Of a DNA stretch of 64,000 nt, positions 1-9,397 are shown piece by piece. Location of the stretch: positions 13,642,001 to 13,706,000 of the forward strand of contig OX485806.1 of assembly GCA_950295325.1 (NCBI GenBank), given 5' to 3'. The translations under genes were made by a program, and so were the position numbers. The DNA is from Polytrichum commune. Lineage: Eukaryota; Streptophyta; Polytrichopsida; Polytrichales; Polytrichaceae. A model generated the notes under the pieces. It was not told the DNA's origin. It ran no database searches and was given only the letters and a program-made list of their open reading frames with translations. Every line of letters starts with the position of its first letter. Position 1 is the stretch's first letter.

Positions 1-149
1 TTTGCTCTAACAATCCTAGTAGTATTGTAAAGTTGGCAGAAGGTAAGGCCCCCAACACTAACGGTCCAATACCTAGTGGTTAGATTACCATGTTCAATAA
101 TACCTTGTTGATTTCATCATTCCTTCCTTGGTAGTATAAATCCCGGCGC

Positions 150-720
150 AAGCACAATCAAGGACACAACTCCATTACCCTGCATAGGTGTAAGTGTAGG
201 TGATTCAAAACTATGTACTAAATTTTAATGTAGTGAAGGAAAAAGTCATAAACATTTGAAAAACACATTGATCTACAAAGCCAAGCAATTTATGTTGACA
301 TTCTTTTTTTCAAGAAGACGGTGCAAATAGCTTTATTGAACATGTAAATGTCTAAAATTTGTTTAAATATGATCAAATTACATTAAATTGATTTTTTTCA
401 ACAAAATTTTGTAACGATGTCCTCAAATTTATAACGAATTCAAGGAATATGAAAAAACTCCAACTTCAAAATATTTAAGGTCATAAAATCTACGTCCAAA
501 ACCATATTTAGCCATGACCATTTGAGCAGTACTTTTAATCATAAGTTTTGAAGATCTCATGTTGATATTCTATATTGGAGTACCTAACACAACAATAGAG
601 GGTGCCATAAAAAGAATCCATATAAACAACACTTTGCTACCATTTTTTAGGAGTTGGACCAAAACAAATTATGGTTTTAATTTACCAGAGCATTTTTTTC
701 CATATATTTGGCCATGCTTG
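150..720. repeat. Dispersed repeat, copy 1 (pairs with 40205-40817)
   Basis: This AT-rich stretch is clearly similar over about 570 bp, in the same orientation, to 40205-40817. Both begin near GCAAGCACA and share blocks such as ACACAACTCCATTACCCT and CAAGCAATTTATGTTGACA, ending near CCATATA(T/C)TTGGCC. The second copy lies just downstream of a decayed hAT transposase (39241-40096), so this may be the non-coding end of the same hAT family. That link is inference from position. No coding potential is seen here; the short open frame at 559-747 is not supported by anything. Confidence 0.6.
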
Positions 721-2894
721 ATCCCCCTTATCTTGCACTATTTCTAAGTTGTTCTCACAACCACTCCATGCCCTCGTTAGCCCATTTACTACTACCAAAT
801 ATTATTCAAGACCATAGACAATCCTATCATCTTGACAATCATTAGTACAAGACATTCAAAATAACCATACACTCCTTTTCTGACACACATGCTTCAAAAT
901 GCTCAATACACTCCTTCAAAATGGTAACCTAACCAACACCTACATACAAAATTAAGTCCCCCAACATAGTTCACTCTCCCTTGAAATACCATTTTCCACT
1001 CTATCTCAACCTCCCTCCAAGTCCCAACCACAACTTCAACAATGATTCTCTTCCTTACAACCTTCTCTCTTATCCTTATCTAATCAATTGGTAAGCAATT
1101 ATTATTGAAACACAAAGTTTGCTATCTCAAATATCATAATTACACTTGAGGAAAACAAATCAAAAGAGGTCCACGGGAAGATTTTTTCTTCTTTCTAAGG
1201 GATCACAAAGGCCATCCCAATTGTATTGATAACTATTCACATGCATTGGCATCTATATAAGGAGCATATAGTCTATTCTAATTTTAACACTTGTCATTTT
1301 GGTGCTTCTTCGCAGTAGGCTTTCATATGCCACTCAAGACTGCGTGTCCAATTAAGAACAACCTAAAGGCACACCAACCAAACAATGTAAAAGTGTATAT
1401 TAGAGTCAAAAAGGTATTCAACACCCCAAAACACATTAGTGTGGATGTTTTCTAGATTGCATAAATCTATGTAATCCGCTTCAAATATACGAGAAGTTTG
1501 TTGTATAGTATACATCAAATATAAGGTAAGTGGGCCTCAAACAAGCACATTTTGCTCTCTACCCACTTCTCGTAGGCTACAAAGCACGCAATTAGTACAA
1601 GATGATTAGTGAATCCAAATCGTTGTCATAACCATTTTTTCATGATTTTTTGAGTACATATGAACATCTTATTCATTATCAAAGTGAAAAATTTCTTTGT
1701 CATTAAATGATCATATACAATCCTTTGATTGTGTTCACTATTGAACTAGGATGTAGTCCAACCTCTTTGAAACACATGTCTTTTTGGTATCGGGTTTTTT
1801 GAACACATAACCACATGGCACACACCACTCTAATATAGTTGCTCATTTGAATTAGACTCACTTAACATAAGCTGGAAGGTCTCACTAAGTATCTTCACAA
1901 TGCCAACCAACGCACCGAAATATCAATCACTATACTCACTAAAGTCTAAGGTCATGACATTGTGTTTTATTCAAACACAAGCCTATTTTTAACACTGAAC
2001 TTTGAGGGTCACTGTACAATTTTCACTAGAGTGTTGATAGTGTTCTCCGATAAGAAATTGTAATATTATTCTAATGATCAATAGGATGGCTTATTGGTTG
2101 GATGGCCAATATTTTAATGCTAAACACCCACTCAACTCTAATCACTTGTGCACACCAGCTAAGTCACTTAAGAAGGTCACATATATATGCTCATTGAAAA
2201 CTTGCATGACATATTGATGTTTTCTCACCTTGATCTTATTCTTGTGGCATTGCATATTCATATGATTTTTATTATTATTTGAATCGACTAGGTTTCTTGC
2301 GGATTTATTGTACATCTAACGAGACGAAACCTCTTGAAAGCAACCATAGATGTGCATATCTAGGTTTGTGGGTACTATTCAGTTATTTCTTCATGCTCTC
2401 CATGTTCTCCATGTTTTGATGAGAAGATTTGCACCACAACACTTGTGGTGCATTACTAATTTTATGTTGGCATATATTGGATTGATAACCAAACCTTGCT
2501 CAATTTGATATTGATTATGAGAAGTGTCACATGTATTGACTATAGAGTCTAGATCTACTTGAATGAATAAATTTTGTGAACATCGTCCAATATCTTCTAA
2601 ACATGAGTCTTTCTTCGTCCATTCTTAGATCCACACCCATCCACAAATAACAAAGGATGGAAGTTGAAGTTGGAGTTGTAAAAATTAGACAAAGAGTTCT
2701 CTATAACAATTTATGTTTGGCGAAACATGAACACAATATTTATGAATTTTTAAAAGACACTAAGCAAGCAAAATTCAATAGTTGCAATTCTAGTCAAGCA
2801 AAGTTCAGTACTTGAAAGAATCCCTAAGCATGTTCTTAGCAACGTGGGTGTTTGTACGCACATGGCAACCAAGTGATCACATGCAGATGAACCA
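721..2894. other. Gene-free AT-rich DNA made of diverged repeats
   Basis: No gene is recognisable. The part from about 1200 to 2210 is a diverged copy of 15130-15900: shared blocks include the stretch around TTATTCAAACACAAG and the stretch around CACTCAACTCTAA, in the same order. Around 1560-1850 lies a copy of the high-copy dispersed repeat described in the findings, read on the minus strand. Confidence 0.5.
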
Positions 2895-3266
2895 CACTAA
2901 ATATGATATTTAGTGTCATATGGTAATTTATGTCACTATGGTAACTATTCTCATGATACTTCTTATGAATAAGTGAACAAATTTGTCATGAATGATGGAT
3001 GAGTTCATCCATTGGCCAAAACCCTACCTTCTCTTGTCAGCAACTCGTGATGAAATATTGTCATGGATGATTGAAATTTGGATGAAAATCACTTGGTAAA
3101 TTTTTTTAATTGCAACACAATAAATCTACAATCATCCAAAACAAATTACAAGAAAATGAAAAATAATGTTGGGTTAAGATTTAGTGTTGGTGACACTACA
3201 CCATAGTTTACAATTAGTATTGAGCAAGACAATCAAAATTGGTGACACTAAATATGATATTTAGTG
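2895..3266. mobile_element. MITE with palindromic CACTAAAT/ATTTAGTG ends
   Basis: A 372-bp element. Its left end reads CACTAAATATGATATTTAGTG-like and is itself a near-perfect palindrome; its right end is the same palindrome. The interior (TCATATGGTAATTTATGTCAC onward) matches 16368-16742 closely and 7994-8311 more weakly. There is no open reading frame. The CACTA...TAGTG termini recall CACTA elements, but I do not see a clean 3-bp target duplication, so the superfamily stays open. Confidence 0.7.
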
Positions 3267-4135
3267 TAGCCAATTTAGGAACATCTTTTCAACTTGTGTA
3301 GTAAACAGATTCACTTGGAGCAAGTACCAACAATGAAAATTGGCCCTTGAGCTCCAGTTTCAGAATCGGAGTAGAGATACAAAACTAATAAGAGCCCAAA
3401 GTGAGGAATAAACTCTTTCTCCATAAATGATCTCTTATATATATCTTAACTATTGAATCTCGAATGGTGTCTAATATACTTTTGAAGCACATGGTCCAAA
3501 TCTCGTTGTTGCACGTGGTTTCTTGGTGTTCAAGAATTTTAGTGAAAAAACACACGTTAATAAGACGTGAAACGTGAACAATGAGATTGGAATGTGTGCT
3601 CAAAATATAGATACCATATTCGGTTAATTCCTAACATATTTGGGATCTAGCCTATGTGATCTAGAGCAAGAGGTCTCTAGAGTCTTCACTTTGACCTCCT
3701 AGTCTAACTTTGGATCTTAAAATCCGAATTTAAATATTGAAAGAACAAACTACAACATTCCCAAATGCATCCTAGATGAGACAATTCCCGATCCAATCCA
3801 ATAGTCGAGATTGTTTGTGAAGTTGGAAGTGCCTACAATAGCGCCACATGTTGTTTCATCCTGGACTTGGTCCTTCTCTGGACTTGTTATTAAGCTATGC
3901 TAAATCTATGTCTACATGAGGAGGTGACAATGGAACTGTACACGTCATCCTAGTGATGTGGCAATATTATAGACACATGGGCCTCCACCATACAGTTGTC
4001 TTTCTTGCATGACTTTGCACATTGAGCTAGGGATGGGCTCCAATCACTCCCAATTTTGTCATTGACTCCCTCCAATCCCTATGCACGCTCTGAGCTTCAA
4101 ATTTCACAAACCATTTTACTATTGAATATATGTGA
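3267..4135. other. Gene-free intergenic DNA
   Basis: AT-rich and without a supported gene. About 3470-3620 is a diverged minus-strand copy of the high-copy dispersed repeat (CACATGGTCCAAATCTC followed by TTTCTTGGTGTTCAAG). I see nothing else of note. Confidence 0.4.
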
Positions 4136-4492
4136 TTAAATTATTTGCAAGGTTTTTCTATATATAGCCGAAAACATGAGACCTTGCATTTGGGCACAAA
4201 CCACAACTAATTTATAATGTAAATGCCCAAGTCTTGGAACCTCACCAGTTTTGATTCTGTACAACCAACCCTCATGGACCGTAGCAATGAGATAAGTACT
4301 CGATATGCCCATTACAACCATTGGCAAGCCAACACAATTCATGACAAGATCATCACTTATGGGTGAAATCGTGCCTTCACATATCCAATCAAGAGTAGAC
4401 ACATCGACAAAAATACTTGCCTTGACCACTAAGATCTTAATATCCTCTTCCTCCTGAGCGATCATGCCACTCCAATGTGGACACGTTGACAA
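4136..4492 (-). pseudogene. Unrecognised 118-codon frame, duplicated in decayed form near 4840-4960
   Basis: An open frame of 118 codons (starts MSTCPHWSGM, ends RKTLQII) that I cannot assign to a family. It is not random: its last third, around the GEVPRLGHLH and VVVCAQMQG segments, is similar at the nucleotide level to the 3' flank of the HMA gene at about 4850-4960 on the same strand, where the frame is interrupted. The two copies flank a 55-57 bp tandem repeat array. The likeliest reading is a gene fragment or old repeat that was locally duplicated; a small real gene cannot be excluded. No signal peptide, membrane segment or known motif is visible. Confidence 0.25.
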
Positions 4493-4563
4493 TTATGCTA
4501 TCCATTTTGGCACATCACTTCACATTGAACTCTAAAATGAGTCTTACGCGTTCCATAGTTTTT

Positions 4564-4785
4564 AGGATTGGGATGACCTAATTAGTGAGTTGCAGTGGAA
4601 GTTGAGTTTCTCATTCTTAGGGTTGGGATGACCTAATTGATGAGTCGCAGTGGAAGTTGAGTTTCTCATTTTTAAGGTTGGGATGACCTAATTAATGAGT
4701 CGCAGTGGAAGTTGAGTTTCTCATTTTCAGGGTTGGGATGACATAATTAATGAGTTGCAATGGAAATTGAGTTTCTCACTCACGT
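4564..4785. repeat. Four-copy tandem repeat, 55-57 bp unit
   Basis: Four head-to-tail copies begin at about 4564, 4621, 4676 and 4731. Each contains GGGATGACCTAATTA-like sequence, then GAGTYGCAGTGGAAGTTGAG and TTTCTCA. The copies are highly similar, the last most diverged. The array lies 290-510 bp downstream of the stop codon of the minus-strand HMA gene at 5074-5700. Confidence 0.9.
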
Positions 4786-4839
4786 GCAGAATATGAGACA
4801 TAATTGCTTGAATAATAATACAAACCAATTGGCTATTGA

Positions 4840-5073
4840 GATGTGGTAACAGTATACAAGGTTTCTACAAAGCCCAAGTCACCAGGCCTTGCACTGGGGC
4901 ATCAGCTTCTACATACCGCAACTGCTCTCAAATGCAAGGCCCAAGACTCGGAGCCGCAAACACCACTTCCTATTCTAATCGCACAGCTCCTCATCAGCAA
5001 TTCACCTGCTTGCTCCAATGCGGAGATCAAGTCGACACTAAAACTATCCATTCTTACAAATAGAATGCCGCTG
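4840..5073 (-). other. 3' flank of the first HMA gene, holding a decayed duplicate of 4136-4270
   Basis: Read on the minus strand, this stretch follows the HMA stop codon. Its distal half (about 4850-4960) resembles the 3' part of the frame at 4136-4492 (shared CTTGGGC...TTGCATTTG and GTGCAAGG blocks). It probably contains the 3' UTR of the HMA gene; no clear polyadenylation signal could be fixed. Confidence 0.35.
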
Positions 5074-5700
5074 CTAATGGAACTCCACGCGTTCCACATG
5101 ATCCGAGGCAGGGATGACGAAGTGAGTGGTGGAAGTGGAGCCTGCATGACCCGGGCAGTGGCTCGTACTATAAGACACATTATTTGAAGAAATGCCAGAA
5201 TCAAGCGCTGCTCTGCTGAGGGTTTGTTTGGAATGTTGATCCCTCGGAGATCTGCTGCTGCCGCTCTGGCTGTAGCGGCGATGGTATAAGATGTCATCTC
5301 CGTACATGTCGTTATGGGTTGAAGAGAGGTCACGCCAAAGGGTGGCGTTCTCGTTCACACGCTTCACTTGTCGGAGAGCTCGCATCGGATCCACGGCGTA
5401 ACCTGTGACGATCACTCGCTGCGTGTACGGGTCCGTCACCACATCGCGGACGCCTTCCATGGCCAGCAGCACCGCGCGCACCTGACCCTCACATTTAGTG
5501 CAGCACATGGGCACCATCAACTCGATGGTAGGCATGCGGTCACGGCCATGGTTATAATCGCCATGGTAGTCGGCAGGCCATCCTTGATGGCTTGCCCCAG
5601 AGTAGTAGGACGCACGGGCGCCTGGTAAAGGGAAATTGTAAGCAGGCTCCCCGCGTCCAGCGCAGTCGAAGAACTCGTGCCGCATTGGCATCGTCGCCAT
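5074..5700 (-). CDS. HMA-domain metal-binding protein, HPP type (short form)
   Basis: A 208-residue protein in one exon. Residues about 56-116 form a heavy-metal-associated (ferredoxin-like) domain beginning MPTIELMVPMCCTKC; the metal loop is M65-C66-C67-T-K-C70, with the usual EGVRDV, RVIVTG and DPMRALRQVK segments after it. Proteins of this family bind soft metals such as copper, zinc or cadmium and act as cytosolic metallochaperones or signalling adaptors in plants. The N-terminal 55 residues are rich in Gly, Tyr and His and lack a signal peptide. The C-terminal 90 residues are Ser-rich and end ERVEFH, with no CaaX prenylation box, so it is not a HIPP. Relative to the two paralogues at 28852-31007 and 51005-52724 it lacks their long conserved tail and their tiny first exon. 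The start is the first of three nearby Mets. A Harbinger transposon begins about 620 bp upstream. Confidence 0.82.
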   Translation of the reverse strand: MATMPMRHEFFDCAGRGEPAYNFPLPGARASYYSGASHQGWPADYHGDYNHGRDRMPTIELMVPMCCTKCEGQVRAVLLAMEGVRDVVTDPYTQRVIVTGYAVDPMRALRQVKRVNENATLWRDLSSTHNDMYGDDILYHRRYSQSGSSRSPRDQHSKQTLSRAALDSGISSNNVSYSTSHCPGHAGSTSTTHFVIPASDHVERVEFH

Positions 5701-5744
5701 TGATGGGTATCCGCTCGGGCAGTTTAGAAGTAGGTGAATGTTGT

Positions 5745-6170
5745 CACAAAAACAGAGATATTCAAGAACTTCCTTGTCACCGATCCACTTCTTGGTTCAA
5801 GCTTTGAGAATTACGAGAAGTAGGATGCTAAAAGAGGAGATTTGTCAACTTCTCAAGATATTCAAGCACTGGCCCTTGTCTAGAATCGTGTTCTGGCGTT
5901 TTTCCTACACATCAACGATGACATAGTAATGCAAAGTAAACTAGATCCTTAACAGTGGAAAGACTTAATCACTGTCACAGCTCCTGGATAACCTAGGTTG
6001 TCAAGTAATTAAGAAGAACAAAGTATGTGTTCTGCGATTATGGCGAAACTCGTGAATTCAAGTTTGAAAATCACGAGAAGTGGTGTAACATCCGGAGATT
6101 AAGTCGACTTGTCAAGAGGATTCAAACCCCGCGCTGTAATAATTCCTACACATCAACGACTCGCCGCGAT
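5745..6170. repeat. Diverged tandem duplication upstream of the first HMA gene
   Basis: Two related segments, about 5796-5920 and 6045-6165, share in order GA-ATTACGAGAAGT-like sequence, GGAGATT, CTCAAGATATTCAA-like sequence and TTCCTACACATCAACGA. They lie 100-470 bp upstream of the start codon of the minus-strand HMA gene, so they occupy its probable promoter or 5' UTR. The copies are well diverged. Confidence 0.6.
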
Positions 6171-6319
6171 TAACTGCATGAGCTATCTTCCAAGGCCGAT
6201 GCTGGCATGGACACCCTTGGATCTACTCTTAATCGCAGGAACGTGGATACTAGGTGGGTAAGCTTGCAGATGGCTTGGTGAAATCAGGCAACAGTGCGGA
6301 AGCTTAAATAGATGAACTT

Positions 6320-6575
6320 CATAGTGCTGCGCACATGAGGGTGCCTCCGCCACTTGGCCAGGCGGAGGCCGACGAGTTTCATCCTCTCCGCCGGCTGAGG
6401 GAGGCGGAGCGGACCGTCCGCCCCAGCCCGGAAGGGACGGGTCCGCCCCGATCAGCCACGGGGAATTCCCTTACCTTTTAGGGAAATTCCTCGGGTAATT
6501 ACCCTAACCGTCTCCTAAAAATAATAGGCCCAGCTCCTCCGTAATGAGGCATAAGAAGAGCTTAGCTCATCTTAA
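6320..6575 (+). repeat. Left terminal/subterminal inverted repeat of the Harbinger element
   Basis: Starts CATAGTGCTGCGCACATG and continues with very GC-rich sequence holding several GGCGGAGG/CCTCCGCC blocks, then AGGCCCAGCTCCTC at 6526-6539. Matches the complement of 10764-11060 imperfectly but in the same order. It also serves as the upstream region of the Myb-like gene. Confidence 0.7.
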
Positions 6576-6671
6576 GCTCTCACTTCGTATTTTTCGCTCT
6601 CTCATTCACTTGAGCATAGTGAGGATTTAGTTGGGCGGGCCATTTTCAAGTTGAGGCTCTTTATTTTTACC

Positions 6672-7457
6672 ATGGAGGAAGGGTTAGGATTTTTGGGGAG
6701 CATGGTGCTTGCATCGCCTCCAATTTTAAGCACTCCGGGACCTTCAAATGACGGGAACGTTGTGGGTTTAGGGTCACCACCTCTTCTAGCAAGGGAGTGG
6801 ACCCACGGAGCTACGAAATACCTAGTAGAGTTGGTAAAGGAGCGCATTGAGACTTATGGCACCGCGGTTTTCAAGCAACAACATTGGGAGCGGATTCGAG
6901 AGCAGGTTATAAAGGACCATCCAAGTGAGGCACGACGAACTTGGTCGCAAGTTCGGGACAAGTGGGACAAGCTTAAGCGCCATTACCACAAGGAGAAGAA
7001 ATTACACAATGTGACCGGCGACAATGCGGGTTCCCAATGGATTTGGTTTACTATGATTGACGAGGTTCTTTCCGGCACAGCTAAGGCTGACGGGGTGCCT
7101 GGTGGTATGGACAACGGTCGGCCGTTAGGTGTGGATGATCAGCCGCCAAGCCAGCCGGAAGAAGAAACAGAACAGGTTCCGGAGGAGGACCCAGAGTCGC
7201 CAAGAACTCGAGCCTCCAATTTACCCGGAGTTAGAGGGCAACCCGTGAAGAGGAGGAAGGTGGCTAGTGATATGGCGGCCTCTTTGGATCGGTTTTGCGA
7301 ATCTACTCGTAGAATCGAGGAGTTAAAGCTGGAGGCCGCCATGAAATTGCACGAGGACAACAGAAAATTAGAGTTAGAGATGTTTAAATTGACACAGGCA
7401 TCGCAGGAAAGAATGGCAAACCTTTTCGCGAATGTGCTCCAAGGCCTCAAGAAGTAG
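6672..7457 (+). CDS. Harbinger-associated Myb/SANT-like DNA-binding protein
   Basis: The accessory protein that PIF/Harbinger elements encode alongside the transposase; in studied elements it binds the transposon ends and carries the transposase into the nucleus. Taking the ATG at 6672 (context ACCATGG, better than the in-frame one at 6651) gives 261 residues. A trihelix/Myb-SANT-like domain spans about residues 42-135 with the regularly spaced tryptophans of the fold (segments AREWTHGATKYLVEL, WERIREQV, WSQVRDKWDKLKRHY and GSQWIWFTMIDEVL). An acidic, Pro-rich linker follows, then a basic KRRK cluster as a likely nuclear signal, then a charged helical C-terminus (ELKLEAAMKLHEDNRKLELEMFKL) suited to coiled-coil contacts. 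The frame is intact from start to stop, unlike its partner. No intron is needed. Confidence 0.85.
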   Translation: MEEGLGFLGSMVLASPPILSTPGPSNDGNVVGLGSPPLLAREWTHGATKYLVELVKERIETYGTAVFKQQHWERIREQVIKDHPSEARRTWSQVRDKWDKLKRHYHKEKKLHNVTGDNAGSQWIWFTMIDEVLSGTAKADGVPGGMDNGRPLGVDDQPPSQPEEETEQVPEEDPESPRTRASNLPGVRGQPVKRRKVASDMAASLDRFCESTRRIEELKLEAAMKLHEDNRKLELEMFKLTQASQERMANLFANVLQGLKK

Positions 7458-7910
7458 TTCTACCAACGTAACATCCGAATATATTGGATTGCATGTTGTT
7501 TTTTTCTTATTATGCAATATAATAATATTATTATATATCTTTACGATTAAAGTCTACATATTTTGTTTATTGTCTCCCTTGTGTATACCTACTTTATACC
7601 TAGTTTTATCCTACTTTATACCTACTTTATACATAGCTCATTTCAACACCTTTTGACATGTGGAGTGAGTTTGGTTATGAATGAATTTAATATATGAAAA
7701 TATCTTTGTTCAAACATCCACACCAACTCCAACCATGTACCAAAAATTCACCCTACATGCTAAAGTTGTGTTAGAATTCACTTTCAATTGTTAATGTGAC
7801 ATTTGTTTTAAATGGGAACTGTGCTCAGTACAAACTTTGTTGTGGCCCACGTTGATTATTTCCAAGGTAATATTCTACTTGTACTAATAGGACTACTTCA
7901 TGTAGTGTAC
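7458..7910. other. Interior of Harbinger element downstream of the Myb-like gene
   Basis: AT-rich, no further gene. Contains repeated CCTACTTTATAC units at about 7586-7635. Probably includes the 3' UTR of the Myb-like gene. Confidence 0.4.
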
Positions 7911-7970
7911 ATAGCATAATGAGTCCCTAAATTGGTGTGGTTCCAAAAAGGAATTACTCACACCGAAAAC
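7911..7970 (+). repeat. 60-bp direct repeat, copy 1 (copy 2 at 8647-8706)
   Basis: Starts ATAGCATAATGAGTCCCTAA and ends CTCACACCGAAAAC. It matches 8647-8706 at about 58 of 60 positions. The copies bracket a 676-bp segment inside the Harbinger element that holds a MITE and the end of a pogo-like element. Confidence 0.9.
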
Positions 7971-7993
7971 GCCCTAGGTCACTACATTATTGT

Positions 7994-8311
7994 TGTCTTT
8001 AGCGTCATATGGTATTTTATGTCACTATGTTCACTTATCTAACGACACTTCTCAAAATTTAAGTTTACAACAATACTATCATCCCAATTCATTTTTAGTT
8101 CGTCCTTTTTTGGTACGTTCATGTAATGAAATATTGTCATGGATGATTGAAACTTGGATGAAAACCACTTTGTAATATATTTGGAATACAACATTGTAAA
8201 TCTAAAATGAACAATTTTATTTATAAGGAAAGACAAAAAAAAATTAGGTTTACATTTACCACTGGTGACAAAGACAAAGAGGATTGCTGACACTAAATAC
8301 AATATTTAGTG
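7994..8311. mobile_element. MITE of the CACTAAAT-palindrome group, nested in the Harbinger element
   Basis: The interior (TCATATGGTATTTTATGTCAC; ATATTGTCATGGATGATTGAAA) matches the elements at 2895-3266 and 16368-16742. The left palindrome is degraded (TTTAGCGTCATATGG); the right end keeps CACTAAATACAATATTTAGTG. It inserted after the Harbinger element was in place or rode in with it. Short TATTTAGTGTAGTGTA repeats follow at 8320-8365. Confidence 0.65.
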
Positions 8312-8386
8312 TAGTGTACACTGTCAGTATTTAGTGTAGTGTACAATATTTAGTGTAGTGTAGTGTTCTTGCCTTGTAATACAAAT

Positions 8387-8426
8387 GTTAACACTTATGG
8401 GGGTAACACTTATAGAGGGCAGACTG
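8387..8426. mobile_element. Solo right end of a pogo-like MITE
   Basis: TTAACACTTAT...TAACACTTATAGAGGGCAGACTG followed by TA matches the right terminus of the complete pogo-like MITE at 44213-44658. I found no matching left end nearby, so it is truncated. Confidence 0.5.
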
Positions 8427-8646
8427 TAATATGCCTTTGTAGCGGGGGCAGAAAGATGTGAAGAATGGATGGCAGCAATTCAAGGGCAACGTGTTCGAGA
8501 TCGATGTCACTACTTCATCATGTGAGGGATTCATTCTGTCATTTTGTCGAGCAATTCTTGCATAAACCTATGGGATGCAAGAGGAGATCGTACCACAATC
8601 TCCACAGATGCGTCGAAGGATTTGTTGTGTTCAATGTATGGTAATC

Positions 8647-8706
8647 ATAGCATAATGAGTCCCTAAATTGGTGTGGTTCAAAAAAGGAGTTACTCACACC
8701 GAAAAC
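8647..8706 (+). repeat. 60-bp direct repeat, copy 2
   Basis: Second copy of 7911-7970, differing at about 2 positions. Between the copies, 8447-8640 is of mixed composition and not recognised. Confidence 0.9.
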
Positions 8707-9397
8707 CATGTATCCCAAAAAAAACATTGCACGCCCCGTAAATAGTATTGTCCCGATAACTTGAAAAGCCAAAAGAGCACATGAAGGTTACGTCTTATCA
8801 TTATCAAGGTGTCCTCTTCTCTTTAACATGACGAATGCTGTAAAATTGTCGTTTTATTGAGGGAACATGAAAATATAAGCAACATATGTTGATATGTATA
8901 TATGTATATATATATACACACAGAACCAAATTAAGCGATAGAGTTGTTATGGAATAAGAACTTGTAGCTTCAAACAAACCCAAATATGTAAAAATAGTTG
9001 TTGATATAGGAATCCAAAATGTATGGTGTAACCTGCCCAAGTTAGCGACTGTCATTTCATATAAACTCTAAAAAATTATAATACCAATAATTTCATAAAC
9101 ACCACAATATAAAGAGTTGTCTAATAAGAAACTATACAACAATGATATATAACGATTTTGCGGGCCGTGAAAATTCCACATACCTCAACCCTTAACTTTC
9201 AAAGAGGCTTATTTTGGGTTTATGAATGACTATTGAAGGTAAATTCATTAAATACAAAGCTGCTACAAAAATGTCCGTTGTCTGTAATACAATAAGTCAT
9301 ATGTGACATTATGTGCACAATGTATTTCACATAGTTCGAATAAAAAACAAAAATATCATATCACATATAATATCACAAAATATTATTTTATAATATA
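8707..9397. other. Interior of Harbinger element downstream of the transposase
   Basis: AT-rich spacer between the convergent genes, with a short AT/TATA microsatellite near 8895-8920. No gene is seen; it probably includes the 3' UTR of the minus-strand transposase. Confidence 0.4.
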
